Shown here: one piece after another, positions 49,261 through 58,180 of the stretch
Numbering within the stretch: the stretch's first letter is position 1
Layout: every line of letters begins with the position of its first letter
DNA from: an uncultured Candidatus Saccharibacteria bacterium
GTDB taxonomy: Bacteria; Patescibacteriota; Saccharimonadia; Saccharimonadales; UBA4665
NCBI GenBank assembly: GCA_937892705.1
Contig: CALBGR010000006.1
Coordinates: forward strand, 1-64,000
Reading direction: 5' to 3'
DNA length: 64,000 nucleotides
Position numbers and translations under genes: made by a program
The notes under the pieces: model-generated
The model's input: only the letters and a program-made list of their open reading frames with translations
Told to the model about the DNA's origin: nothing
The model's database searches: none

Positions 49261-49995
49261 TTAGTTGACTGGCCTTTGGCGAATTTTCCGCAAAGCCTGC
49301 AGTATATCTTTTGGCGCATTAAACACAAGCAACCCAGATTCTAAAGCATGTAAATCAAATTTATCCAAATATATTGGACTTATAGAAGAGAGTATTACGG
49401 TTCCAGTATCAGGGTCTTCAGAGCTTTCATACAGCAGATCGCTTGCAGACTCTGAATGCCAAATCGCATTCCCTTTAATATCGGCCAATCGTTGTGCAAC
49501 ACTTTTTTCCATACAACCATCAGTGTCAAACATATAAAACTGTTCTATTTGAGCAACAACTTTTTCTTCATCATCATAATCATAATCCTCGATACTTAAT
49601 TCATCTTCTTCATCTTCTTCATCTTCTTCTACCTCGCTTAAAGCACGTTGTATCATCATATCTCTCCGCTCATCTGTAACATGACGGCGTATAGAGATTT
49701 CCGCGGTTGATAAAATACAACGCTGCTGACTATGACTCTCGCCTTCATCACTACCATCAAGATATTCATCATCTTCCTCGTCAAAAAGTTCAGTATACGC
49801 CTCGAGTCTGACATCAATCTTACCTTCTTCGTCACTTCCTCGACGCATTATGGTCAAATTATTACCCACAAAACTATTCTCTCGCCAATCATCTTCCCAA
49901 ATATAATCCACTAGCGACCAAATCACCTGATCTGCAATTTTTTCATCGTCGAATCTTGGTATATCAATATCAGGAAGCTCGCTTCCGCGCTCCAT
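49261..49995 (-). CDS. Very acidic protein of unknown function (244 aa)
   Basis: A 244-residue protein with strongly acidic tracts, including EDEEDEEDELSIEDYDYDDE near residue 130 and EEDDEYLDGSDEGE earlier. GGAG precedes the ATG. No membrane helix, no known motif. The acidic tract is encoded by a GAA/GAT microsatellite. It could mimic nucleic acid or bind cations; this is not shown. Confidence 0.72.
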   Translation of the reverse strand: MERGSELPDIDIPRFDDEKIADQVIWSLVDYIWEDDWRENSFVGNNLTIMRRGSDEEGKIDVRLEAYTELFDEEDDEYLDGSDEGESHSQQRCILSTAEISIRRHVTDERRDMMIQRALSEVEEDEEDEEDELSIEDYDYDDEEKVVAQIEQFYMFDTDGCMEKSVAQRLADIKGNAIWHSESASDLLYESSEDPDTGTVILSSISPIYLDKFDLHALESGLLVFNAPKDILQALRKIRQRPVN

Positions 49996-50092
49996 AACAA
50001 CTCCACTTACAAATTTTCACAAATTATAAAATATTTATTAAATCAACGCCATAATTATTATCCTGCAATCAACACAACCCAACTTGGGACAT

Positions 50093-50551
50093 CTAAGATA
50101 CAGCGTTAGCCACTGATTGATGGTAGGCTACAACGTTATTTTTATACTGGGCTATAAATTCTGGAGCCGTAGATTGTAAAAAGCGATAAACAATTGGCTC
50201 AAACATGTGTCCTGTGACACCTTTTATACTCATATTGATATCGTATGCTACCTGTGTACCTGTATCAGTATCTGTCAGCGCTAACCCAACTGCAACTTCT
50301 GCGCGCCTTGACTGTCCTTTGATTTCTATCCGTTCTGCACTATCCAGCTTAGTAACTTGGCTCTCTATTACCTCCTTGAAACTCGCCACTGTCACGCCAA
50401 TCCGAACCAGTCCACCTAATGCAAGACAATCGTCGTCCGGTTCGACCTCCAACCCATTTAAACCTTTCGGCCAGGTACATTTTTGTATGCCCGCCTCGAA
50501 TACATGACGTCTTGGCAGTTCAACGTACTCGCACCCGCTCAGGCGTTTCAT
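50093..50551 (-). CDS. SRPBCC-fold (CoxG-like) protein
   Basis: A 152-residue protein. The strand pattern and RRAEVAVGLALTDTDTGTQV followed by a long C-terminal helix (EPIVYRFLQSTAPEFIAQYK) match the SRPBCC/CoxG group of ligand-binding helix-grip proteins. The ligand is unknown. An extended -10 (TGGTACTAT) ends 9 nt before the ATG. Confidence 0.65.
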   Translation of the reverse strand: MKRLSGCEYVELPRRHVFEAGIQKCTWPKGLNGLEVEPDDDCLALGGLVRIGVTVASFKEVIESQVTKLDSAERIEIKGQSRRAEVAVGLALTDTDTGTQVAYDINMSIKGVTGHMFEPIVYRFLQSTAPEFIAQYKNNVVAYHQSVANAVS

Positions 50552-50623
50552 AGTGACCCCATAGTACCACTACACAACCACTTTGTATAGCCATAAACAG
50601 TAACAACTATATGTAAAGCTATA

Positions 50624-51322
50624 TTAAGTATTTATTTTTGGCATTCCAATGGCATTTAACGCGTCGTTGATCATGTCAACATCAACTGGACTCATGTGTG
50701 TTATCTGACGTGCGGTACGGGTATACAAATTTGCGTCGTTTGATACCGAACGTACATTATCAAGCATATCACCACTACCGTCGTACGCACGCAGTCCTTC
50801 GGGAGTAATAATGAACCTATCAAGTATTCTTTCGCATTGCTTTGTCTCGCGCACAACCTTTATAAAACTTTCGTACATTGCTCCCGCTTGCAGATTGCCC
50901 ACTTCATTAAAAATGCGAAATTCGTAATTGGATTGAGTATATACTAACGCATCAGGATTCTCTGCTACTGTATTAGAGACGTCTTTATAGTCAGCGTCCA
51001 CAGAAGACACCTGATCAAGCACGTACTGCCGTACGTCCTCTGGTGTTTGCTTGTCAACGCTAATTATCATAACCGCACAGCCATCAACCTCCATAGCTGG
51101 AGATCTCAATAAAGTAACTTGAGTAATAAGACGAGCATTTTTGCCACCTATCGAACCGTACGCTACGTAACAGCCATTGCCCTCATCTATAAACGTCTTT
51201 CCTTCGTGGATCTCTTTTTGGATAACATCCAGTAAGTCCTTGGTATACCGCTCAATCGGAACCGCACCTATACTTTCATACATTGCTTCGTTAAAGAAAT
51301 TATCGGCAGGTGGCTTTTCCAT
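50624..51322 (-). CDS. Protein of unknown function (232 aa)
   Basis: A 232-residue soluble protein (MEKPPADNFFNEAMYESIGA). Mixed alpha/beta, no membrane helix; segments RLITQVTLLRSPAMEVDGCA and VMIISVDKQTPEDV look like core strands. AAGGGA lies about 15 nt before the start within a stretch that is complementary to sequence about 110 bp upstream. No family recognised. Confidence 0.7.
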   Translation of the reverse strand: MEKPPADNFFNEAMYESIGAVPIERYTKDLLDVIQKEIHEGKTFIDEGNGCYVAYGSIGGKNARLITQVTLLRSPAMEVDGCAVMIISVDKQTPEDVRQYVLDQVSSVDADYKDVSNTVAENPDALVYTQSNYEFRIFNEVGNLQAGAMYESFIKVVRETKQCERILDRFIITPEGLRAYDGSGDMLDNVRSVSNDANLYTRTARQITHMSPVDVDMINDALNAIGMPKINT

Positions 51323-51520
51323 ATAAAAATCCCGATCCCTTGAAATAATTTAATAAAAACTTAATTTACAGTATTTCAGATCTTGCGCAACTTTTACAGT
51401 ACTTCTTATAGATAGAATGTATTTGCAAATAACCTACACTGTATATACGTTTCAAGGGACGCGGGACCGCTAGTTCAGCGAGTCACAACGCTAATTCTCT
51501 TTTGAATGCTACTCTATGAC

Positions 51521-52090
51521 TTATGCTTTTGCTTTGGCTTTGAAAAATTCTTTGGTATCAGTTTCGTGCCAATGCTGCGGTGTTTTAGCCTTGAAATGCC
51601 TACGGGTATGGAAATTATCAAGCTCGGTTATGATAAACCACGTCTGTGCCACGACATACGCCACTGCAAACACCGCTACACCACCAATGTAAAGATCTTT
51701 ATAGTTATACAGTGTGGTAAGTGAAATGAGAATGACGGACGGTGCACCTACCAACACATGTAACAGCCCTGGTAAACGCTGATCTCGGTGGAGTAAAAAT
51801 GTTTCGGTATCAGTTTTTACCACGCTGCGCATAATGGTTTTGTATTTATCAAATACTGAATTAACTGCAATACTGGCAAAAATAACGTAAATAAACGCTA
51901 CCACCGGGATAATCATAAATAGTATCGGGTTTTCGGCCTTTTCGCTGAAAAATATACCGTTTTCGTATAGTACATAACGCCAAAATAGCAGCACTAGAAT
52001 TCCCGTCAAAATTGGCATTGAAACAACGGTGATATATTTTTTGGTAAGCTCATGCTTGATTACTCTACGTTCTGACTTTTGTGTATTCAT
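51521..52090 (-). CDS. Polytopic membrane protein of unknown function (189 aa)
   Basis: A 189-residue protein with four predicted membrane helices (about 22-44, 56-80, 110-130 and 137-158) and a basic C-terminal tail. AAAGGAG gives a strong ribosome site. No family recognised. It lies next to another small multi-helix membrane locus. Confidence 0.72.
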   Translation of the reverse strand: MNTQKSERRVIKHELTKKYITVVSMPILTGILVLLFWRYVLYENGIFFSEKAENPILFMIIPVVAFIYVIFASIAVNSVFDKYKTIMRSVVKTDTETFLLHRDQRLPGLLHVLVGAPSVILISLTTLYNYKDLYIGGVAVFAVAYVVAQTWFIITELDNFHTRRHFKAKTPQHWHETDTKEFFKAKAKA

Positions 52091-52157
52091 TGCCTACTCC
52101 TTTTTCTTTATTCATATGCAAAAATAAACTACCAAAAGCTTACTGTTTAATAAAAAT

Positions 52158-52574
52158 TTATATATCTTTCGTAGTCGTTTCGTTTACCGGCTCTGTTTGT
52201 TCAGGATATGACTGCTGTGGCACCGCAATAGGTGTAACCTCTGCCTCTGGCTTTTGCCTTTTGCGCCTATACTCAAGATAACACGACGCGGAAAACACCA
52301 GCATAAACACACAACTCACTATCCAAACCACCACGCTACCAGCAAGCAACGAGCTAAAAATAGCACTTAATGATGAATCCCTACTGATGCCTATAACCAA
52401 AAAGTAATGTACTGTTTCACTATCGTCCACTCCGGGAATTAGTAAAAATATGAGCAGCAACAGTAGACTATTAAATATAGCTAGTAACGAAAGCGACAAG
52501 CGAAACTGCAGGTTAAGGCAACGATATACACAAGAAAATGCAGCGCAAAGAATACGGGCGCAAAAAATATGCAA
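52158..52574 (-). CDS. Membrane protein, possibly the 3' part of a frameshifted gene
   Basis: Encodes 138 residues with two membrane helices (LSLSLLAIFNSLLLLLIFLL and GSVVVWIVSCVFMLVFSASC) and a charged tail (YRRKRQKPEAEVTPIAVPQQ). Its first 30 residues overlap the upstream ORF in another frame and are not convincing. The true start may be an internal TTG, or the two ORFs form one four-helix protein broken by a shift near 52500. Confidence 0.55.
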   Translation of the reverse strand: MHIFCARILCAAFSCVYRCLNLQFRLSLSLLAIFNSLLLLLIFLLIPGVDDSETVHYFLVIGISRDSSLSAIFSSLLAGSVVVWIVSCVFMLVFSASCYLEYRRKRQKPEAEVTPIAVPQQSYPEQTEPVNETTTKDI

Positions 52575-52711
52575 AATGGCACGAGCACAAACATTGACCA
52601 GCCCTTAGAAAAAGATAAATTGAAAATGGTAAAAACGACGGCAATTGGCAAGTATAAGTTCCAAACACTGATATTTCTCTTTTCTTGTAAGTAATGTGTC
52701 AGACTGGCCAT
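52481..52711 (-). CDS. Membrane protein, possibly the 5' part of a frameshifted gene
   Basis: Encodes 76 residues with about two membrane helices (LPIAVVFTIFNLSF and VLVPFCIFFAPVFFALHFLV). The frame stops inside a hydrophobic region, while the next frame continues as hydrophobic helices. It overlaps the 138-aa ORF by 94 bp. Either two overlapping genes or one gene with a frameshift. Confidence 0.5.
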   Translation of the reverse strand: MASLTHYLQEKRNISVWNLYLPIAVVFTIFNLSFSKGWSMFVLVPFCIFFAPVFFALHFLVYIVALTCSFACRFRY

Positions 52712-52746
52712 CTTATGGCCATAATACCATAAGCATTATCAATAAA

Positions 52747-53214
52747 CTACACTGCACTTCTCGACAGATGATGTTTACCCGGTGGCATGAGCTCGCCACG
52801 AACATCAAACACGTAGAAATCTGAAACGGTGACTTTGTAAAACCGCCAGCCGTCTTCTTTTGCGAGTTCTGCTTTGGCAAATGCTGCGCGATCGTTAAAG
52901 CGCTCGCCGTAGATTTGCAGCGCGTTTTCTACTGCATGCGTATCTTTGAGTTTTTCTGCCCTACCCTCAAAATATACGCCCTGAGGTTTGTCATCCAGCT
53001 CATGCGACATTACGATAGTACCGCTGACCGATGCATTTTGCTCGATTTCCTGACAATGCCGCGTAGTTGGCAAAGAAAAGAAATAGAAATTAAGATCGTC
53101 GTCATACGCATAGTGCAGCTCGCACACCCACGGCTTATTGTTTACACAGGTCGCCAAAGACAGATGAATCACATCCGCAATATATCGCCGAACAAACTGC
53201 TCTATCTCGCTCAT
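52747..53214 (-). CDS. Pyridoxamine 5'-phosphate oxidase-like FMN-binding protein
   Basis: A 155-residue split-barrel protein. HLSLATCVNNKPWVCELHYA and YDDDLNFYFFSLPTTRHC match the N-terminal strands of the PNPOx-like family, followed by NASVSGTIVMSHE. Members bind FMN or F420 and reduce varied substrates; a true PdxH role is unlikely at this length. It is a single gene before glyS. Confidence 0.85.
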   Translation of the reverse strand: MSEIEQFVRRYIADVIHLSLATCVNNKPWVCELHYAYDDDLNFYFFSLPTTRHCQEIEQNASVSGTIVMSHELDDKPQGVYFEGRAEKLKDTHAVENALQIYGERFNDRAAFAKAELAKEDGWRFYKVTVSDFYVFDVRGELMPPGKHHLSRSAV

Positions 53215-53264
53215 GCTTTCATAATAGCAGGTTGCAACAAAAGAACCAGGTAAATTTACGGTTT

Positions 53265-54617
53265 TTATTGCCGTGTAATGAGCTCTTCAATTTGAACGCG
53301 TTGTTGTTCGGTGGTGTCGCGGTCGCGGACGGTTACGGTATTATCTTCGAGCGTTTGGAAGTCGATGGTTATGCAGTATGGTGTACCGATTTCATCTTGA
53401 CGGCGATAGCGCTTACCAATGTTGCCGTTGTCATCCCACATCACATTACCGTGTTTTTCCTTGAGCGTGGTGTATACTTCACGGGCTTTTTCGACTAATT
53501 CTGGTTTGTTCTTCAGGAGCGGTGATACGGCGTATTTTACTGGCGCCAGGTGTGCTGGCAATTGCAAATACACACGCTTTTCGCCATTTACTTCGTCTTC
53601 ACGGTATGCAGCGCTCAACACTGCCATAAACAATCGTTCGACACCAAAACTTGGCTCAATCACGTGCGGAATAAATCGCTCGTTGGTACCCTTTACGGTA
53701 TACTCTACGTTTTTACCTGATTCACGAGCGATATTGCCAAGGTCAAAATCAGTGCGATATGCCAAACCCAGTAGCTCTTCACGGCCGATTGGGTAATCAA
53801 ACTCAATATCAATAGTACGCTTACTGTAATGAGCACGATCTGTCTCAGGCACCTCAAGCTCATGCAACAATTCTCTTGGCAGTCCCATACTGTCTAAGAA
53901 CTTATAAATATCCGCAAGCAGCGCCTCGAATGACTCTTGCCATTTGTCTGGATGCACAAAATACTCGATTTCCATCTGCTCAAACTCGCGGCTTCGAAAT
54001 ACAAAATCACGCGGGCTGATTTCATTACGAAATGCTTTACCCATTTGCGCGATACCAAATGGCAAATCTGGATACAACGTATCTACAACATTTTTGAAAT
54101 TGGTAAATATACCTTGTGCAGTTTCTGGACGCAGATAGCTTACTGAACTTTCATCAGTTGTTGCACCAACATGAGTCTTAAACATCATGTTAAAGGTGCG
54201 TGACTTGCTCAGCGGATTACCGTCAGGGCTCTTAATATTGCGCTCAGCAATAACGGCATCCATTTGCTCCATAGTCATACCCTCTGGATCAATGCCGTTG
54301 TCCTTGAGAACATGATCAGTGCGATATCGACGGTGGTTCACCGTATCTTCACATAGCGGATCAACAAATGTATCGACATGACCACTCGCCTGCCAGACTT
54401 TCTGGTTCATCAAAATTGCAGCATCAACCGCATACATGTCATCACGCTGAGTGACAAAAAAATCCCACCACGCATTCATGATATTGCGTTTTAGTAGCAC
54501 ACCGAGTGGACCATAATCCCAGGTACCACTCAAACCGCCGTAAATTTCACTGCCCTGAAAAATAAAGCCACGGCGCTTGCATAAGCTAACAATGTCGTCC
54601 AGTTTTACGTTGCTCAT
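53265..54617 (-). CDS. glyS: Glycine--tRNA ligase (alpha2 type)
   Basis: A 450-residue class II synthetase of the homodimeric, eukaryote/archaea-like type also found in Gram-positives and CPR. Motifs are KRRGFIFQGSEIYGGLSGTW and DYGPLG at the start, YLRPETAQGIFTNFK, QMGKAFRNEISPRDFVFRSR (motif 2), VIEPSFGVERLFMAVL (motif 3), and a C-terminal anticodon-binding domain around LPAHLAPVKYAVSPLL. It charges tRNA-Gly. It lies just after a small unknown gene and the recO operon on the same strand. Confidence 0.97.
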   Translation of the reverse strand: MSNVKLDDIVSLCKRRGFIFQGSEIYGGLSGTWDYGPLGVLLKRNIMNAWWDFFVTQRDDMYAVDAAILMNQKVWQASGHVDTFVDPLCEDTVNHRRYRTDHVLKDNGIDPEGMTMEQMDAVIAERNIKSPDGNPLSKSRTFNMMFKTHVGATTDESSVSYLRPETAQGIFTNFKNVVDTLYPDLPFGIAQMGKAFRNEISPRDFVFRSREFEQMEIEYFVHPDKWQESFEALLADIYKFLDSMGLPRELLHELEVPETDRAHYSKRTIDIEFDYPIGREELLGLAYRTDFDLGNIARESGKNVEYTVKGTNERFIPHVIEPSFGVERLFMAVLSAAYREDEVNGEKRVYLQLPAHLAPVKYAVSPLLKNKPELVEKAREVYTTLKEKHGNVMWDDNGNIGKRYRRQDEIGTPYCITIDFQTLEDNTVTVRDRDTTEQQRVQIEELITRQ

Positions 54618-54663
54618 AATTACCCTGCATTATACAGGTGTTATATCGGTGGCGCCAAATTTG

Positions 54664-54999
54664 TTATGGATGAAACAAACGTCCGCTTTTGTATACGTCA
54701 TTTGCTGCACGTACTATATATGCGCCAAAAACTCCTGTTCGTGCTGCTTCAATTGGCGAAGGAGGAGGCGTTGTAACCTCAGAACGCGCCTGCGAAGAAA
54801 CAACAGCTATAGTTGTCTGGTCTTTTTCCTGATCATAAATTCGCACTACTTCATCCGGTATTGGCTTCCCTACAGTCATACGTAACCTTGGTGTATGAAA
54901 CAACTCGAACTCTACGTTATTGAAAAAATTAAAATCCGGCGCACTTTCGTGGGGTAAACGCTCTTCGGTATCGGCCTTTTTCAAATTTTCTGTACTCAT
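54664..54999 (-). CDS. Small protein of unknown function (111 aa)
   Basis: The start is ATG 54999 because TATAAT (55011-55006) ends 6 nt before it, the leaderless pattern seen elsewhere; the longer frame to 55017 begins upstream of the transcription start. Product MSTENLKKADTEERLPHESA onward, soluble, with a Pro-rich patch (TTPPPSP). No family recognised. Confidence 0.65.
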   Translation of the reverse strand: MSTENLKKADTEERLPHESAPDFNFFNNVEFELFHTPRLRMTVGKPIPDEVVRIYDQEKDQTTIAVVSSQARSEVTTPPPSPIEAARTGVFGAYIVRAANDVYKSGRLFHP

Positions 55000-55006
55000 A
55001 CTTATA

Positions 55007-55702
55007 TTATAACACAATATATGTTTTTTGTATAGTGTTTATTAACGATTCGATCTGTTTTAGCACCTGCTCTATACCTTGCACCTGTTGTAGTGCCTGT
55101 GGTGAATTGTTACTGAATAATAGGCGCAACACCTTAATCGCCGCAGCACCATAACGCCCGCTGCTATTTGCTCGTACAAATGCCATATCATCGAAACTAA
55201 AATTATACATTTGATCTGCGGCCAATTTATTGCCAGTTGTGTCGGTTTGCAAATTCGGCATGTGACCGCCAAGCTTGAGTAACTGCGCAACAAACCAAAG
55301 TTCTATAAGTCCACGGTGTATATGCTCGGTATTGAGTGCAATAAAAGCGTTTTCTAGCAAGTTGAAATATGCCTGTTCCGGTTCATCTTCGGTTGTTTTA
55401 TTTAATTGCTTTATGAGCTCATACCCAAGCATGGTGCGGTCAATGTCTTTCACAATATCACCATAGTGTGTATGTAGTCGTGCAGAAACTAAGGTTCCGA
55501 TTTCTTTTCTGCCAGGCATAAAGGTAATGTCGCTCACACTGAATAGTTCTATACCGCCCGCAAGCTTGCTTTTGGGTTTGCGCACTCCTTTCGCTATGAG
55601 GCGCAGTTTACCCTGGTCTGGAGTAAGCACCGTAATAATCCGGTCGGCCTCGCCGTAATTAGTACGCGCCAGGATAATTCCCTTTGTAACGATTCGTTTC
55701 AT
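55007..55702 (-). CDS. recO: DNA repair protein RecO
   Basis: About 231 residues from ATG 55702 (MKRIVTKGIILARTNYGEAD). The N-terminal OB-fold (GIILARTNYGEADRIITVLT, GKLRLIAKGVRKPKSKLAGG) and helical C-terminus are typical, though the zinc-binding Cys of some members are not evident. RecO anneals single strands and loads RecA with RecR. The start overlaps the end of the upstream receiver gene by 4 bp, so the two are coupled. Confidence 0.92.
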   Translation of the reverse strand: MKRIVTKGIILARTNYGEADRIITVLTPDQGKLRLIAKGVRKPKSKLAGGIELFSVSDITFMPGRKEIGTLVSARLHTHYGDIVKDIDRTMLGYELIKQLNKTTEDEPEQAYFNLLENAFIALNTEHIHRGLIELWFVAQLLKLGGHMPNLQTDTTGNKLAADQMYNFSFDDMAFVRANSSGRYGAAAIKVLRLLFSNNSPQALQQVQGIEQVLKQIESLINTIQKTYIVL

Positions 55703-56079
55703 AGCTGAATTGACACACATCTATTCACTGCTGCTACAAGCTGCTTTAGCGATGTTTGGGGCTTGTAAAGCTGCTGCACGATACCCATTTCTTTTAACGA
55801 ATACTGGAAACGCTGCAACGGAATAGGCGGCACCACGGTATGCAGTATGACTGGTATATCAAGCCAGTCAGCATACGAACGGAATTCCTGCAAAAACGCC
55901 ACACCGCTATGACCAGCCAGTTGTATTTCTAGTACTACCACATCAGGACGCCTGCGATCAGCAGTATGTATTGCAGCTTCAGCTGTTCGCACATAGCTTA
56001 CTTTATGTCCTACACGCTCGAGTGCCTCTATGTAGAGTTGCGCGAGTATAGTATCTGGTTCGATAAGTAGAATATGCAT
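55699..56079 (-). CDS. Degenerate receiver domain (Asp to Glu)
   Basis: A 126-residue CheY-like fold: ILLIEPDTILAQLYIEALER at the start, PDVVVLEIQLAGHSGVAFLQ in the middle, and the YKP motif near the end. The phospho-acceptor Asp of the LDxxMP region is Glu (VVLEIQL), and the first acidic pair is Glu-Pro-Asp rather than a paired Asp/Glu. Phosphorylation is therefore unlikely; Glu might mimic the active state. It lies 3 bp after a kinase-like gene that is also degenerate and overlaps recO. Confidence 0.85.
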   Translation of the reverse strand: MHILLIEPDTILAQLYIEALERVGHKVSYVRTAEAAIHTADRRRPDVVVLEIQLAGHSGVAFLQEFRSYADWLDIPVILHTVVPPIPLQRFQYSLKEMGIVQQLYKPQTSLKQLVAAVNRCVSIQL

Positions 56080-56082
56080 AAT

Positions 56083-56808
56083 CTACACTAATTCCAACTG
56101 ACGACTCGGCTGCAAGGTAGCTGCAAGCCCTTGCTGTTTTTGGAAACGGCCAGCTCGAAGCCGTGACTGCATTGCAGAAAAAATGGTTTCAGCTATGAAT
56201 ATACCGGCCCCGCTGCTGGCGGTTAGGTTTGTAAATGGCTGCCGCACAAACGTAGTTTGCTCAAATTTATTAGTACGCAAGAGTTCCCCTATGTCGTCCA
56301 TATACACACCAGCAACAATACCACCGCGAGTGCGATGTGCCGCGATACGCAAGGTATTACGGAACTTTTTAGGATGCACCACCTCTGACAATACAAACCC
56401 AAGCCCATAGAGTGCCGCTCTGAGGCCATCTGGATGAGCCATTACTTGCCCGTATTTGCCGGCGAGCACTAGTTCAATATCGGTATTCCGCTGTTTCGCA
56501 AGCGGCGTCAGCTCATGCGCTACGTCATATAAAACAGCTGACAGCGGCACTGGCTCCAACTCAAGCGACATCTGCCGCGCTTTTAAATCAAGGCTCAGCA
56601 AATAGCTGTCTACCAGCTGCAACGCCATATCAGCGTGCGTCTGCATAAATTTAAAGTTCTGTATGGGATCATTAGCGCACTTTTGGGCCAGCTCCGCCTG
56701 GCGAGCAATGTACATAAGCGGCATTTTCAGCTGCTCGGCTATAGATCGTAGCAAGAGCGTTTGTGAATTATCCGTTTCCAGCACTTCGTCTACTGGTGAT
56801 TGCGCCAA
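56083..56808 (-). CDS. Degenerate histidine kinase-like protein
   Basis: A 241-residue protein with the helical hairpin of HisKA and a GHKL-like domain but without working motifs. The phospho-acceptor region reads AEQLKMPLMYIARQAEL, where SHELRTPL would be expected, so the His is Glu. The N box (N-x-x-x-N) is replaced by LYGLGFVLSEVV, and the D-x-G-x-G box by MDDIGELL. No membrane helix. It is coupled to a receiver that also lacks its Asp. Together they look like a pseudokinase-pseudoreceiver module, perhaps working by binding only. Confidence 0.8.
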   Translation of the reverse strand: MAQSPVDEVLETDNSQTLLLRSIAEQLKMPLMYIARQAELAQKCANDPIQNFKFMQTHADMALQLVDSYLLSLDLKARQMSLELEPVPLSAVLYDVAHELTPLAKQRNTDIELVLAGKYGQVMAHPDGLRAALYGLGFVLSEVVHPKKFRNTLRIAAHRTRGGIVAGVYMDDIGELLRTNKFEQTTFVRQPFTNLTASSGAGIFIAETIFSAMQSRLRAGRFQKQQGLAATLQPSRQLELV

Positions 56809-56862
56809 TGTATACCCCCACTGACTTACATCTCTTTATAAGTCAGTATACACTTTGGTGCG

Positions 56863-57639
56863 CTATGGTACAAAGGTTACATTAGGCAATATGTATGTAT
56901 TGAAGTCTGCTAAGTACTGATCTGTATCTGTTCCAAGAACCAGCGTTTTGTCTCGCAACGGTATAACTACCTCTGTACCGGTTAGATTTTCAGCAAGCTG
57001 ACCCGTAAATTTAGTACCTACCTGCTCAGGCATCTTAGGCAAAGCATACGGCGTAGCTGTAAGTACACCTCGTTGTACAGAGCTGGTATATTTATTTATC
57101 ACACTACTGTAATCCTGGTTGATAATTTGCAGACGCAGTGCAAGAGCCGGCCTGCCGTTTGAAGACGTAAAGCCAGGTATTATATCTGGATGAAAAACAC
57201 CGTCTACCAATGCCCCACTCGTGGAAGATGAAACTGTGACATAACCGCTCCAAGTTTTTGGATACTGTATCGATACACTGCCGTATGCGTCCGGACCAGT
57301 GTATGTCTTGAGTGGATTCTTTAACTCCTCCGCAAACCGCTTGTTGTCAACATCAATTTGCTGTTTCTTGGCAACCTCTGCCGCTGCAGCAACCTTTTTA
57401 TCTGCATTGTTTTTATAATCCTGGCGCCCACTAAAAGCCCAAACACCAAAAACAGTCACCCCGATCAGCGCAAGTACCAATGAAACTGTGGTAATGATCC
57501 ATCCCCATGGCCGTCCATGTTTCGGTAGTTCACTTGCCATCGGGTATGGCTGTGGCTGGACTGTAGCTGGCGGCTGAGACCCTGGCTGACTCACCGGCTC
57601 CCGAGGTGGATAATACGGATTTTGATTGTTTGGTTGCAT
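56863..57639 (-). CDS. Membrane-anchored protein with Pro-rich N-terminus (258 aa)
   Basis: Residues 1-45 are Pro/Gln-rich and cytoplasmic; one membrane helix (about 48-70, GWIITTVSLVLALIGVTVFG) follows, then an ectodomain starting with a Lys/Ala helix and a beta-rich fold (YGSVSIQYPKTWSGYVTVSS). The architecture is common among surface proteins of this lineage (compare the DUF3048 gene). No family recognised for the ectodomain. Confidence 0.75.
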   Translation of the reverse strand: MQPNNQNPYYPPREPVSQPGSQPPATVQPQPYPMASELPKHGRPWGWIITTVSLVLALIGVTVFGVWAFSGRQDYKNNADKKVAAAAEVAKKQQIDVDNKRFAEELKNPLKTYTGPDAYGSVSIQYPKTWSGYVTVSSSTSGALVDGVFHPDIIPGFTSSNGRPALALRLQIINQDYSSVINKYTSSVQRGVLTATPYALPKMPEQVGTKFTGQLAENLTGTEVVIPLRDKTLVLGTDTDQYLADFNTYILPNVTFVP

Positions 57640-57676
57640 TACGTTTATGGTAATAAACAGCTACGATGTTTGCAAG

Positions 57677-58177
57677 TTATTTCTTATTGGGCCTTACTGT
57701 ATATAGGTACACGCCCTTTTTTACTGCCACTGGCCTCTGTCCGGGTATTTCAAAACTAAAGCTTGCTACCTTGACAGGTTTTTCATTAGATTGAACAATC
57801 TTTTTATACACCTTCGGCATGATACCGGCAACACCGAATATATATAACCCATCAGCTGGCGGCCATGATTTTGTTAATGCATTTCCCCAGACTACTTTTA
57901 CTCGCCCGCGCATGCTTCGGGTACGCCATAAAGAAACGAGTACCAATATAGGATTCAGCTCATAACCTACTACACACAAACCGCGCTTAGCAGCCGCCAA
58001 CAACACTCTACCGTCACCCGAACCCACCTCAACCAAAGTCTGACCTGGTTTAAGATCGAGCATATCAAGTGCGATTTCTATCTGCGGCTTTAATGTTGGC
58101 ACATACGGCGCGCCGAAAATCACCACAAAACCAAAAAGAAGCACTACTACAAGCAGCACTAGAAACCATACATCCAT
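57677..58177 (-). CDS. Membrane-anchored class I SAM-dependent methyltransferase
   Basis: A 166-residue protein. An N-terminal membrane helix (about 4-24, WFLVLLVVVLLFGFVVIFGA) precedes a short Rossmann-type methyltransferase. Motif I is LVEVGSGDGRVLLAAAKRG and motif II around VVGYELNPILV, with a further acidic strand DGLYIFGVAG. The fold is cut short after strand 6, but this small form is known in bacteria and archaea. The substrate is unknown; a membrane lipid or quinone-like target is possible. It ends an operon with xseB and xseA. Confidence 0.83.
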   Translation of the reverse strand: MDVWFLVLLVVVLLFGFVVIFGAPYVPTLKPQIEIALDMLDLKPGQTLVEVGSGDGRVLLAAAKRGLCVVGYELNPILVLVSLWRTRSMRGRVKVVWGNALTKSWPPADGLYIFGVAGIMPKVYKKIVQSNEKPVKVASFSFEIPGQRPVAVKKGVYLYTVRPNKK

Positions 58178-58180
58178 AGA

